From Verrucomicrobiales bacterium (GTDB lineage Bacteria; Verrucomicrobiota; Verrucomicrobiia; Limisphaerales; UBA11320): a stretch of 39,893 nucleotides of DNA. Where the stretch lies: assembly GCA_016793885.1 (NCBI GenBank), contig JAEUHE010000212.1:1-39893 (forward strand), written 5' to 3'. This document shows positions 28,101 to 36,648 of the stretch, piece after piece. Numbering within the stretch: the first letter of the stretch is position 1; the number at the start of each line of letters is the position of its first letter. Under the pieces are notes generated by a model. It saw only the letters and a list, made by a program, of their open reading frames with translations, searched no databases and was not told the origin of the DNA. Both the position numbers and the translations under genes were made by a program.

Positions 28101-31100
28101 CCAGAGCACGGCCCGTTGGCGCTTCGCCACCCGCATCCCTGCCGGGCTGGCCGCTGGCGCGACACCCGCGGTGCTCTTCGGCTCCGACACTACCAACTCG
28201 TGGGTCGTCACGGTGACTGAGGTGAACACGGTGTCGCAGTACGTCGAACTTCAGACGGAGGCCGTTTTCCCGACCTTGGCTCGGAACGCCGCCACGCTGG
28301 TGATGTCCGGGGATGGCCCCTCCGACAATTCGTTCGTCGGTCAGCGTCTCGCGCCTGAGCCGTTGCCCACCACGCTGGCCGACACGTCGCTGCGCGACCG
28401 CTATGCGTCGTTCACGCTCAAGGATCGCAAGGGCAACATCTGGATCTATCGCGGCCCGCACGACGCCGCCGAACAACCATCGCTCGCGATGAAGTTCTAT
28501 TACCGCACGCTGCCCGGCTTTTTCTTCCCGACTCTCGGCCTGGAAGCGCAGCCGCCCGTCGGCACCGTCACGCCCTATCTGCGCCCGTTGAATGCGAATG
28601 GCTCTTTTGAGGGGGATCCGGTTTATGGTAACGTGCGGGGCTCAAATCAGGAGGCCGACGGCAACGCTCTTGGCATCACCTATCGTCCGGTTTGGCCTGC
28701 GAATGTTCCGGTGCTGCAAATGGCCGAGACGCTCACCACGCCCAAGCGCGGCCTGCCGGCCGTGCGTGGCCAGACGAGCCTGGAGATTCTCTACCAGCAA
28801 TCCCACATCGCTGGCGGCGAGGCGGCCGAATCCGCCGTGCTTCATGATCCCATCCGGGAGAAAACCTTCGCGCTGAGCCCGCCTGGGAGCGAAAGCGATT
28901 TAACTTCCATCCCGCCATCGGTGAGGACGCAATCCTACCAAAACAGGATTTACTTTCCCAACCTCCCGCCGCACTTGGCGGAGCGCTTCTTCTTGGACCC
29001 CAGTCGCGGCGCCAACGGACATCTGGTGTTCAAGGGCCAGTTCGTGGATGCAGCTTTCGGCGACAAGTATGTTTTCCTGAACGTCCTGGGGCAGGGTGAT
29101 CGAGCGGACTTGCAATCTCTGTGTGATATCAATGATCCCAGTAAGGAGCACTGGGATGCGGCCATCGATGGACTTTCGACCACCCTGGAAACCTTCATCG
29201 AGAATCCCGCGCAACCGCGCACCTACATCCCGTCCGCACCAGAATTGATTGGCGTCGGCGAAATTTCACACATCAACAATGATGACGTGGCCGTGGAGGC
29301 GAACTACGCGCTCACAGCCACCGGCCCGGGCACGGGCTATGTCTCCCTCATCGCGGGTAACGGCCGAGCCTTCACGCCCGAAGGCGACCCGGTCAGTGTG
29401 TCGGTCTTCAAGGTCGTCAACACGTTGTATCGCGGTGAGGTCAACATCGTCCAGTCCTCCAACCCGTTGAATGAAAAGCTGACGATGCAGCAAGTCGTCG
29501 ATTTTGCTGCGAAGATCGAGGATTATCAGTTCGAGTGGAAGATTGCGTCGCCCGTGGATGGGTTGCCGCCGGCAGTCTACCGAAATACCCCGGCACGACT
29601 CCTTTCCGATGGTGTTTGGTCGCACCTCCGGTTCCCGCTGCCGACGGACCAGGCGTCGTCGGTCGCTGCTGCTGCGCGGGAGAGGTTGCTCCAGGACACC
29701 TCCACGACCGTTTCCCCGGTGAGTCGAATCCCCTATGAGTCCGTGGTTTTGGTAGATGGAAAGTTCCGCTTCCGAACTCCGGCCAATCCAGCGCATGGAC
29801 TGAGCGCAGGTAATCGAGTGGTTCTGCGCAAGAGCGATGGTGCGGAAGTGTTCGGAACCGTGAGTGCATTCACCACGGCGACGAACATTGACGTCAGCAT
29901 CGACCCCAATCAAAACGTCACCAGCCAGATCCATGAGATTCTGGAGCTGAACGAGCGCGTTACGACCAACGACCTGCAGAGCATCGTGTTCCGCTCATTC
30001 CTTCAACCAGCCGGCGATTACTCCGAATACTGGCTGAGCATGGATTTGGACAATGCCCTGGGAGCGGTGGTTTATATCGACGGGCAAATGATTGTGAGAG
30101 CGAACACGGGCCGGGGTGACGCGATCACGACATCCCCGCCAGGAGGATTGTTTCCCTTGAGCCGGGTTTATCGCCTCAGCCACGCCGACCTCGCCGGGGG
30201 GACCCTGAACCCGGATGGCTCGCGCACGCACAGCATCGCCGTGGAGCTGATCTCCAGCGCGTTTCCCGCACAATACATCGCCTTCAACGCGCGGATTGAA
30301 GCCTTCAGCTCCGTGGATGTCACGGAGCAGCAATGGCTGCCCCTCGATGCGGACCTCTACCCCGATGGTGTGCGCGCCGTGTTGGGGGCCAAGGCGGACA
30401 TCCGCAGCTTGGCAGACAATTACCTGATCATGCGCTATCAGCCGAAGAACAGCGCCCACGCCTCCTACGTCCCGAATGGCGCCGGCGGCAACGCCCTTTG
30501 GTCGCAGTGGACCACACCTCAACTGGCTGAGGGTTGGATTAAGCGCGTGTTGAACGGCATCAACCCCTTCAACCAACGGATCACCGACCTCTTTAATAAC
30601 TCGGTCAATACGGACGTCAGCATCGTGGCGCAGGCCGGGCAGCGTTGGGAAGGTGATGTCGCCCTGAATCTGGACGCGATCAACAACGCCGGTTTGATCG
30701 AGATTTATGAGACAGTATTGAATCGTGGCAAGATGCTGAGCATCGGCGGTGGCATCAATTACGGGCCCGCCAACGACGCGTTGCTGCTTGCCGCCGGCTA
30801 CCTCAATGATCTTTACATGGTGCTGGGTAACGAGGCGTGGGCGGATGCCTCGAACCCGACCATCGGCATCGGCACCAAGGACAGCACCTACGGTGATGTC
30901 GCGACGGCGCTCTTTTCTTTCAAGGGCCAGCTGCCAACGCTGCTGGAGGAGGAGCTCGCGCTGATGCGGGGACGAGATGATTTCCTCCTGCCCGGAGTCG
31001 AGCTTCGGCCTGTTTACAATCGCATGGTTTGGAACTACACCCGTGGCATCGACGCCGGGGAAGCGATCTACGCCCTCAACTACAATGTGCTGGATCAGAA

Positions 31101-34100
31101 CACTGATGGGAAAGTGAATGCGGATGACGCGCGGAAGCTCTATCCCCAAGGACACGGCGACGCCTATGGCCACTACCTGACGGCGATTAAGGGCTACTAC
31201 GCGCTGCTGATGGATAACAATTACGATTGGGTGCCGCGCATCGAGGCTGTGACCGTCCTCGGCAAACCCGTGTCGGTGGATTATCAAGACGAGAGGAAGT
31301 TTGCCGCTGCTGCTGGGGCGCTGGCACGCGCTGGGAAACACACCTTCGATCTGACCTGGCGACGGGATTATCAGTCTGGCACTGGAAACGGCTGGTCTCA
31401 CTTCTCGGCGACCAAGGCCAACCTTAGCTCGAGGGACGTCGCCACCACCCGTTACTGGGGATTGGACCATTGGGCATCACGCACGGGGCAGGGCGCTTTC
31501 CTGAACTGGGTTGTTGGCAACGCCATCCTGCCGGATCGCGATCCCGATCCGTCGCATCAGGGCAGCATCCAGCAGATCGATCGCTCGACGGTTCCGGAGT
31601 TGAAGGAGTTGGTTTCGGTCAACGCCAGTTTGCAGGCGGCGATGGACAACGCCAACGCCGGAAATACTCCGCTGGGACTGCCGGCCACGACGATCCCATT
31701 CGACCTCAATCCAAACGTCGTTCTGGGAGCCGACAGCAACACGCACTTTGAACAGGTTTACCAGCGTGCCAAGCGCGCGCTCAACAACGCGATCGTCTCC
31801 TTTGACGACGCGAAGGATGTGACGCGGTTGATGCGTTCGGAGGAGGATTCCCTGGCGGATTTCCGAACTTCGGTCAATAAGCAGGAACTCGCCTATACAA
31901 ACACGTTGATCGAGCTTTACGGCACGCCTTACCCCGAAGATATCGGTCCCGGGCGCACCTATCGCACCGGCTACAATGGCCCTGACTCACTCCATTACAT
32001 GTATGTGGATACGAAAGAGATCAATTTCAACGGCCTGCTCAATCCCGCTTCGGACACGCAGTGGATCATCGATACGCAAACCTTCCAACCGGGTTGGGCT
32101 GGGGAGGATTTGATCTCTACCTTCGGCTGGATCAAACCGGCATTTATAGGCGAAGTGGATGGTACCAGCCGGACTGAAGACTATCTGGCCAATACTAATT
32201 TGTTCATCCAGTACAACCTCTCATCTCACGGCTTCTTCAAGAAGCCGGAGACGTGGATCGGCCAGCGCTCATCGCCTGGAAAAGTTCAGCAGGCCATTTC
32301 CGATGTGATCAAAGCGCGCAACGCTGCATTCGCCGCGTTCTACTGGGCGGATGCGGCGAAATACGATCTGGACTGGGCCATTGTCTCGCTCGAACAGAAG
32401 AAGGCTTCCCAAGCAACGATCCGCGGGGTCAAAGGCGAGATCCTTCGCTCCCAAGTTGTGATCGATCAATCCCGGGTCGCGTCCGAAACGATCAGCGACA
32501 CCATGCAGTTCCTGGCGGAGCAATTAACGGGCACGGTTGACAAATCATCCGATGCGATTCCTACCAGTTTCATCGCGGGGTTGGCGGTTGGTGGAGATCT
32601 CTTCTCCAGCGCGAGGTTTGGCATCAAAATCGCCGGGCAGGTCGCCGCTGATATCCTCAAAGGGTTGGATGTCGTGAACAAGGCGGCCATGCGCAGCAGT
32701 GCGCTCGCCGTTGACACGGCCAACCGGTACCTGGAGTACGACCAGATTGCCCCGGAGGAATTCAATCAGCAGTTGCGCGAAGCGGTCAGCACCGTCCGCG
32801 ACAAGGTCTATGGCATGAACAACAACTTCATGACCATCAACCACCGCCTCCAGGAGCTGGATGACGCGCAGCGCAAGTATCGATCGCTCCTGGCTGAGGG
32901 CGAGCGCACCCAGCAGGAGCGTCAGGTCTTCCGCCAGCGTTCTGCCGCGGTGATTCAGGGCTACCGGACCCGTGACGCCGCTTTCCGCATCTTCCGCAAC
33001 GAGAAGCTTGAGCGCTACAAGGCTCTCTTCGATCTCGCCGCGGAATACGCCTTCATGGCCGCGCAGGCCTACGATTATGAGACCGGCCTGCTCCACAGCG
33101 ACCAGGGCAAGGAATTCATTAATCGCATCGTCCGAGCCCGGGCCCTCGGTGTGGTGCGAAGTGGCGAGCCGCAGTTCGCCGGGAGCAACACTGGTGATCC
33201 GGGGTTGTCCAGCGTGATGGCGGAGATGTTCGCCGACTGGTCCGTCCTGAAGGGGCGCCTGGGTTACAATAATCCAGATGCCTACGGCACCACCGTTTCG
33301 TTGCGCATGGAGCAACTCCGGATTCTTCCGGGCACCAACGGGAACACAAACTGGAAGGACATTCTCAACCAGGCGCGCCAGGCGAACATTCTGTCCGACC
33401 CGGACGTGCGTCGCTATTGCCTGCAGCTCAGTGCCGCCAACGGCCGGCCGGTTCCGGGCATCGTCCTCGAATTCAGCACGACCATCGCTGATGGCGTCAA
33501 CCTCTTCGGCCAGCCGCTGGCGGCCGGGGACCATGCTTACAGTCCGAGTTCCTTCGCTACCAAGATTTTTGCCGCGGGGGTTGCCCTGGAAGGCTATCAG
33601 GGCATGGATGATCCCGCGGCCAACTCCGGCGTGGTGGTCGGGGGCGGTGCCAGCTCGCCTCCGGATCCGGATCTGACCTTCCTCGACTCGAATGCCATGT
33701 CGGCCACGCCTTACATCTACCTGATCCCAGTCGGGGTCGACTCCATGCGTAGCCCGCCTCTGGGCGACGTGAGCAGCGTGCGCACGTGGAGCGTCAATGA
33801 CGTCGCCATCCCGCTCCCGTTCAACATCAGTGGCTCGGACTTCTCGAACGCGCCGTTCTATCAATCCGATGACTCGCTGAGCGAAGCGCCATTTGCCATC
33901 CGAAAACATCAGGCGTTCCGCCCCGTTTCGTCGGCCAGCGTGTTCAGCCCCAGCATCTATGCCACCACGGGCGGGCTCCAACGTTCGCAGTTCACCAACA
34001 ATCGGCTGGTCGGTCGCTCAGTCTGGAACAGCAAATGGAAGATTGTCATCCCCGGCCAGACGCTGTTGAACAATCCGGAAGAAGGCCTGGAGCGCTTTAT

Positions 34101-34158
34101 CCGCACGGTTCGGGATGTGAAGCTTCACTTCGTGACCTACTCCTATTCCGGCAACTGA
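25132..34158 (+). CDS. Giant Sec-exported protein with C-terminal TcA-like (toxin complex A) pore and TcB-binding regions
   Basis: A 3008-aa protein from the ATG at 25132. The signal segment is unusually far in, at residues ~78-99 (FALAILMGTWAAPDASA), because a repeat-like, Pro/Ala-rich stretch precedes it. Residues ~100-2200 are long beta-rich modules, with a calcium-loop-like D1988-QNTDGKVNADD. From ~2300 on it becomes helical and resembles TcA C-termini: GLAVGGDLFSSARFGIKIA (2483 on) recalls the FGLADGG-type glycine/hydrophobic turn of the TcA pore region, long helices with NHRLQELDDAQRKYRSLLAE follow, then LFDLAAEYAFMAAQAYDYE (2632-2650), matching the YDLAxxxxLMAEQSYxxE pattern. The last ~60 residues (NSKWKIVIP then TVRDVKLHFVTYSYSGN) match the TcA ending LPxxF...TISDVILHIRYTAR. 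No TcB/TcC gene is nearby. TcA assignment is by remembered family pattern, not a search. Confidence 0.72.
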   Translation: MHTSTLNTPAAGLGRARPSPVAAGLKRSPAHQPPGVYVDPKAAEDGRTPKASPFPAPTSFAPASWAAAAFCRCGFQPLCIVRFALAILMGTWAAPDASAQALPLEIRQDAIRYNLSSTNGLPISTTRGVPPGSDGRGPTVAQQRAAGLTEVPATSNQFSGLVVFGGVVRPATTSLNAGQSLAANAENLDLPRIKADGKVVMTMLRGRVGAPLLGRAVSFLFGQVIPRPNVDEYGVLLSTVNVNVNPPRPAQSAETYWLPEPYTTNNHSATGYYWSPHAQAVFAVNPGPLQVAWRRSVASTAPNPPVGVANVLVLGVSYVVATNQYVVSGSPVKAPRLMYWTERSFADTGKPVTVPSARVGAVNVVYNDNFPERVGAEVVIPGAAPIVTSNTLQEVRTLWYDGTGGQAGGQIRAYNVEGRIFMELLGDVRSANSRQHLGFEVVDVIRQPAPNDVTIELGERLTSYAGGVPSDAHLFPEPLLLVGEGFTFQHNSGGSRRPTYYATRETRNQNDLQVHWLEEGLEGLKWPFRFVRYELVWPDEVAKYSHYIRPGVSTESEAKATAVALPSQNAPTIAYQDPLDQPRGKLTDSFAYYSFLDASHPAHRALLQFTSGEFVRFERVFSWLDHSLRDQALDLPSFVGSVATNLNAWTSDQVFDWPNEFVRPRVIDETVLVGDRLTPPVGEIGNAPDANYLAGFIRQSEGDLYYPEAYVDPFSRGFELANRGAIIPVNAVPGKDILEVWWFRKNQVQTTQGFQNSFWPAVIGRYSLRWPTRPAEIVLASNDGSGPLVSLQANGSIYYQNDRSLPGYNPNEEHALVQGGQAFALRDDLNITAANGFTSEPFVLLAYTESDGRPAMRPFKVLREKPEAGITFDYQKAAGTILQPPMPLPLLELPIAPQLAGQPPLSLNTEISGYVVAASVRRSAGAFSNQVITTTERHFLQPLKPVAMQNLLTPAAPVWLFPTGVTATTIEGPVSSLRPLALSAWGGSQSQSTARWRFATRIPAGLAAGATPAVLFGSDTTNSWVVTVTEVNTVSQYVELQTEAVFPTLARNAATLVMSGDGPSDNSFVGQRLAPEPLPTTLADTSLRDRYASFTLKDRKGNIWIYRGPHDAAEQPSLAMKFYYRTLPGFFFPTLGLEAQPPVGTVTPYLRPLNANGSFEGDPVYGNVRGSNQEADGNALGITYRPVWPANVPVLQMAETLTTPKRGLPAVRGQTSLEILYQQSHIAGGEAAESAVLHDPIREKTFALSPPGSESDLTSIPPSVRTQSYQNRIYFPNLPPHLAERFFLDPSRGANGHLVFKGQFVDAAFGDKYVFLNVLGQGDRADLQSLCDINDPSKEHWDAAIDGLSTTLETFIENPAQPRTYIPSAPELIGVGEISHINNDDVAVEANYALTATGPGTGYVSLIAGNGRAFTPEGDPVSVSVFKVVNTLYRGEVNIVQSSNPLNEKLTMQQVVDFAAKIEDYQFEWKIASPVDGLPPAVYRNTPARLLSDGVWSHLRFPLPTDQASSVAAAARERLLQDTSTTVSPVSRIPYESVVLVDGKFRFRTPANPAHGLSAGNRVVLRKSDGAEVFGTVSAFTTATNIDVSIDPNQNVTSQIHEILELNERVTTNDLQSIVFRSFLQPAGDYSEYWLSMDLDNALGAVVYIDGQMIVRANTGRGDAITTSPPGGLFPLSRVYRLSHADLAGGTLNPDGSRTHSIAVELISSAFPAQYIAFNARIEAFSSVDVTEQQWLPLDADLYPDGVRAVLGAKADIRSLADNYLIMRYQPKNSAHASYVPNGAGGNALWSQWTTPQLAEGWIKRVLNGINPFNQRITDLFNNSVNTDVSIVAQAGQRWEGDVALNLDAINNAGLIEIYETVLNRGKMLSIGGGINYGPANDALLLAAGYLNDLYMVLGNEAWADASNPTIGIGTKDSTYGDVATALFSFKGQLPTLLEEELALMRGRDDFLLPGVELRPVYNRMVWNYTRGIDAGEAIYALNYNVLDQNTDGKVNADDARKLYPQGHGDAYGHYLTAIKGYYALLMDNNYDWVPRIEAVTVLGKPVSVDYQDERKFAAAAGALARAGKHTFDLTWRRDYQSGTGNGWSHFSATKANLSSRDVATTRYWGLDHWASRTGQGAFLNWVVGNAILPDRDPDPSHQGSIQQIDRSTVPELKELVSVNASLQAAMDNANAGNTPLGLPATTIPFDLNPNVVLGADSNTHFEQVYQRAKRALNNAIVSFDDAKDVTRLMRSEEDSLADFRTSVNKQELAYTNTLIELYGTPYPEDIGPGRTYRTGYNGPDSLHYMYVDTKEINFNGLLNPASDTQWIIDTQTFQPGWAGEDLISTFGWIKPAFIGEVDGTSRTEDYLANTNLFIQYNLSSHGFFKKPETWIGQRSSPGKVQQAISDVIKARNAAFAAFYWADAAKYDLDWAIVSLEQKKASQATIRGVKGEILRSQVVIDQSRVASETISDTMQFLAEQLTGTVDKSSDAIPTSFIAGLAVGGDLFSSARFGIKIAGQVAADILKGLDVVNKAAMRSSALAVDTANRYLEYDQIAPEEFNQQLREAVSTVRDKVYGMNNNFMTINHRLQELDDAQRKYRSLLAEGERTQQERQVFRQRSAAVIQGYRTRDAAFRIFRNEKLERYKALFDLAAEYAFMAAQAYDYETGLLHSDQGKEFINRIVRARALGVVRSGEPQFAGSNTGDPGLSSVMAEMFADWSVLKGRLGYNNPDAYGTTVSLRMEQLRILPGTNGNTNWKDILNQARQANILSDPDVRRYCLQLSAANGRPVPGIVLEFSTTIADGVNLFGQPLAAGDHAYSPSSFATKIFAAGVALEGYQGMDDPAANSGVVVGGGASSPPDPDLTFLDSNAMSATPYIYLIPVGVDSMRSPPLGDVSSVRTWSVNDVAIPLPFNISGSDFSNAPFYQSDDSLSEAPFAIRKHQAFRPVSSASVFSPSIYATTGGLQRSQFTNNRLVGRSVWNSKWKIVIPGQTLLNNPEEGLERFIRTVRDVKLHFVTYSYSGN
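25160..25350. repeat. Repeat-like palindromic stretch inside the 5' end of the giant gene
   Basis: This GC-rich segment contains the perfect hairpin GCGGCAGCCTTCTGCCGC (25330-25347, 7-bp stem, 4-base loop) and other partial palindromes (GGCGGCAGAGGACGGCCGCA). It encodes the Pro/Ala-rich tail before the signal segment, so a dispersed element may have inserted in frame. Only this copy is seen in the window. Confidence 0.5.
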
Positions 34159-34180
34159 GTCCAACCGTGGAACATCATTT

Positions 34181-35032
34181 ATGAATCCTACTCTGAACCG
34201 TTTTACGAGATGGGACACAGCCGTCCTTCTAGGGTGCTTGCTGGGTGTGTTGCCGGCGTCGGCGTTCCCGCCTGCACCTCATCATACGCTCTATGGCATG
34301 GTGAGAAATCAATACGGCGAACCGCTGAATATCACCTTGGGCGAGGTGTTTCTCGAGACTGCCTCCGGATCACCACTGCGCTGCCAGATCGTCGAAGGGC
34401 TGGGGGATGGGTTCAACTATCGACTCGAGGTGCCTATGGACTCAGGCACGGTGCCGGGGCTCTACAAACCCACCGCGCTTCTTCCAGCCACTGCGTTCCG
34501 GCTCAAGGTGCAGATCGGTCAGACTACCTATCTCCCGATGGAGATGGTGGGGAACCTGGCTCGAATCGGTGAGCCAGCGCTGCAGACCCGCCTGGATCTG
34601 ACTCTGGGCGTGGACTCGGATGGTGACGGCTTGCCGGATGCTTGGGAGCAGGCGGTTATCGCGGTCCATGGCGGCACCCTCGCCAGCATCAAGCCGGACG
34701 GGGATGGAGACGGGGACGGGATCAGTAACCTGGCCGAGTATTTGGCCGGCACCTCGGCCTTCGATCCTACGGACGGTTTCCGCCTCACCCTGATCGACGT
34801 GGGCTCGGGTGCGACGACGCTTGAGTTCCTGACCATGCCCCGACGCACTTACACGATTCATGGTTCAACGGATCTGGCCCAGTGGAAGCCTGTAAAGTTC
34901 ACGCTCGCATCTGAACCAGCCGGGTCCCCGTTGCGTGCCGATTTTTATTCCAACGAGGTGGTGCTGCTGCGGGTGTCCGTGCCCTTCGAGGAAGGTACGA
35001 GTAATCGTTTCTTCAAAGCGAAGTTGGAGTAA
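34181..35032 (+). CDS. Exported protein with Asp/Gly-rich calcium-binding repeats
   Basis: A 283-aa protein with a signal peptide (TAVLLGCLLGVLPASA, cleavage near residue 28). An N-terminal beta-rich domain starts with YGMVRNQYGEPLNITLGEVF, resembling a peptidase-associated or carboxypeptidase-like Ig fold. Then follow DSDGDGLPDAWE at 145-156 and PDGDGDGDGISNLAEYLAGT at 172-191, thrombospondin-type-3/dockerin-like calcium loops. A C-terminal domain of ~85 residues (FRLTLIDVGSGATTLEFLTM...RRTYTIHGSTDL...KPVKF) is typical of secreted proteins in this group. It starts 22 bp after the giant gene, so it belongs to the operon. It may serve as a calcium-dependent link or anchor; this is inferred. 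Confidence 0.8.
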   Translation: MNPTLNRFTRWDTAVLLGCLLGVLPASAFPPAPHHTLYGMVRNQYGEPLNITLGEVFLETASGSPLRCQIVEGLGDGFNYRLEVPMDSGTVPGLYKPTALLPATAFRLKVQIGQTTYLPMEMVGNLARIGEPALQTRLDLTLGVDSDGDGLPDAWEQAVIAVHGGTLASIKPDGDGDGDGISNLAEYLAGTSAFDPTDGFRLTLIDVGSGATTLEFLTMPRRTYTIHGSTDLAQWKPVKFTLASEPAGSPLRADFYSNEVVLLRVSVPFEEGTSNRFFKAKLE

Positions 35033-35050
35033 GGCTGGAGCCTCTTTATC

Positions 35051-35680
35051 ATGGAACTCAACGACTCCTTCTGGTCGAGGCGGAGAGTCTGGGGGACGAT
35101 CCTGTTCTTGGGCACCGCCTTGCTTCTGTGTTTCTTGGCTCCCCAGTTGCTGGTTCGTCGTGCGGAACCTTGGCCGGAAGTGCTACGGAGTGAATTGAGG
35201 CTCTTGGAGGGAAGACTCACTCGTTTGGGATCCAGCAATGCATTCTCAGGATTTGTCATCGAACGGTACCCGGCCGGGCTGATGATGTCGCGATCCGCGG
35301 TTTCAAACGGTCTTTTGAACGGGATCTCGCAAGGTTGGTACACCAACGGCCAGATTCAGGTGATTGAGCATTTTCAAAATGGCATCTCCCACGGCCTTCG
35401 CACCAAGTGGTATGAAGGAGGGCAGAAACTCTCCGAAGTGGAGGTGGTTCAAGGAAAGCTCAGCGGCCGCTTTCAGCGCTGGCATGAAACGGGGGGGCTC
35501 GCTGAGGAAGTAGAGCTGAGGGATGGCCTGCCCGAGGGAGTCTCCCGTTCCTATTTTGCCAGCGGATCCCTGAAGGCCAGAGCTGAACTGCGCCAAGGGA
35601 AGGTGGTGGGACAGGAGTTTTGGAAGGATGGCGAGCAGCCGGGGCAAGCTCGTTTGGATTCTGGCGCTGTGACGAGGTAA
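35051..35680 (+). CDS. Membrane-anchored MORN-repeat protein
   Basis: A 209-aa protein with one N-terminal TM helix (TILFLGTALLLCFLAPQLL, residues ~16-34) and then a soluble domain. From about residue 92, three to four MORN-type units repeat the pattern G-x-W-Y-x-N-G/E-G-x-x-x-x-E-x-x-F/V-x-x-G: GWYTNGQIQVIEHFQNG, KWYEGGQKLSEVEVVQG, RWHETGGLAEEVELRDG and SYFASGSLKARAELRQG. MORN repeats commonly mediate protein or lipid binding, and related forms occur in YwqK-type proteins. It is the last gene of the five-gene run, 18 bp after its neighbour. A role in anchoring or regulating the exported proteins is an inference from position. Confidence 0.8.
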   Translation: MELNDSFWSRRRVWGTILFLGTALLLCFLAPQLLVRRAEPWPEVLRSELRLLEGRLTRLGSSNAFSGFVIERYPAGLMMSRSAVSNGLLNGISQGWYTNGQIQVIEHFQNGISHGLRTKWYEGGQKLSEVEVVQGKLSGRFQRWHETGGLAEEVELRDGLPEGVSRSYFASGSLKARAELRQGKVVGQEFWKDGEQPGQARLDSGAVTR

Positions 35681-35808
35681 TTTCTCACGCCGACGGGAAC
35701 CGGAGACAAGTGGCGAAGGGATTTGCTGCTCCACGTCAAGTGACGTTGGAATTGCCACCCTCTCTAATGCGATAGGCGGCGCAATGAAAGCTATGTGCTC
35801 TTCATCGG

Positions 35809-36048
35809 CTACTGTATGGCCTTTTTTAGAATCACTGTAGTCTTCACATTGCCGCCCTCCTTTTCTTGGGATGAGCTAACGAAAACCCACCCTTCCCGCG
35901 ACAATGTGTTGAGCTTTTGCTCAAGGCTTTTTGCCGAGTATACTTCCAGCACTTTGTATTCGAACGCAGCTGAATGGGACGAGGAGGAGGCGCATCCTGA
36001 AAAAAGCAACGCTGCGCTACACACCAGGCTAAACAGCGGGGTTTTCAT
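35809..36048 (-). CDS. Small lipoprotein with DUF4177-like fold
   Basis: A 79-aa protein with a lipoprotein signal peptide: LFSG-C19 (lipobox), preceded by a hydrophobic segment and followed by a Ser-rich linker. The mature part, FEYKVLEVYSAKSLEQKLNT and REGWVFVSSS, matches the short beta-alpha pattern of the DUF4177 family (EYKVVE...LEEKLNELGxEGWELVS). It is probably an outer- or inner-membrane-tethered small protein of unknown role. It is convergent with the MORN-repeat gene, with about 130 bp between the stops. Confidence 0.8.
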   Translation of the reverse strand: MKTPLFSLVCSAALLFSGCASSSSHSAAFEYKVLEVYSAKSLEQKLNTLSREGWVFVSSSQEKEGGNVKTTVILKKAIQ

Positions 36049-36307
36049 AAATGAGTTCTAAACTCTGCGGCAGCATAAGTTGCGGCACAAGGACCAAAAC
36101 CTGGTGACACTTTCCTTTACTGTCCAGGAAAGCAGCTCATCGATGAGATGCGGCGACTGGGCAGCGCTACCATGACTGATTGGCCACCCAGGCTGAAGAG
36201 CAAGTGAGCACGGAGCTAGGAACTCAGGATTCGACGGTGCTGAGTCGCTTTTAAAAAAACGCTGAGATGGCGCAAAGCGTCGACCACCGCGGGGGGTTCT
36301 GGCCCAG

Positions 36308-36351
36308 CCGTACCGATTATTCCATACGTACGTATGAAATAATCGGTACGG
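36308..36351. repeat. 44-bp near-perfect palindrome P1
   Basis: Two 22-base arms centred at 36329/36330 pair at 21 of 22 positions (a single A-C mismatch next to the core). The core ATACGTACGTAT is shared with the palindrome at 36595-36648. There is no loop and no T-tract, so it is not a standard terminator. Confidence 0.97.
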
Positions 36352-36594
36352 TGAGCTTTCATGCTTAGGCTGGAGACCAGGAGCACATCGATCGCAGGGA
36401 CTCGCCTAGTCGCCGATGTAGCACAGAACCATATCATCGATCCGGCGGATCTCTTTGGTATCGAGAACACTCGGCCCCAAGGGCGACGCACGGTCTCTCC
36501 TTGGAACAATGGCTCTTGCTTCCATCCAGCAAGAACTCAAGGCACATGCCACGACCCGTAGCAGCTCCTCCGATTTCCGACGACCCCGGGGCTC

Positions 36595-36648
36595 CCCCCC
36601 CTGACGGATTAATCCATACGTACGTATGGATTAATCCGTCAGGGGGGG
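36595..36648. repeat. 54-bp perfect palindrome P2
   Basis: Arms of 27 bases are perfectly complementary, centred at 36621/36622. The inner 44 bp (36600-36643) aligns with P1: 18 of 22 arm bases are identical, and the four differences (arm positions 3, 4, 7 and 13) are matched in the other arm. A C-run/G-run extends the outer arms by five more pairs. Confidence 0.97.

Noticed and set aside
29995..31470. Long minus-strand frame inside the giant gene
   Set aside because: Codon-bias shadow of a 9-kb coding gene; no recognisable domain.
32545..33981. Second long minus-strand frame inside the giant gene
   Set aside because: Lies opposite the TcA-like helical region, whose plus-strand motifs are coherent.
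36308..36648. Palindromes as rho-independent terminators
   Set aside because: No loop, no downstream T-run, and no gene ending next to either one.
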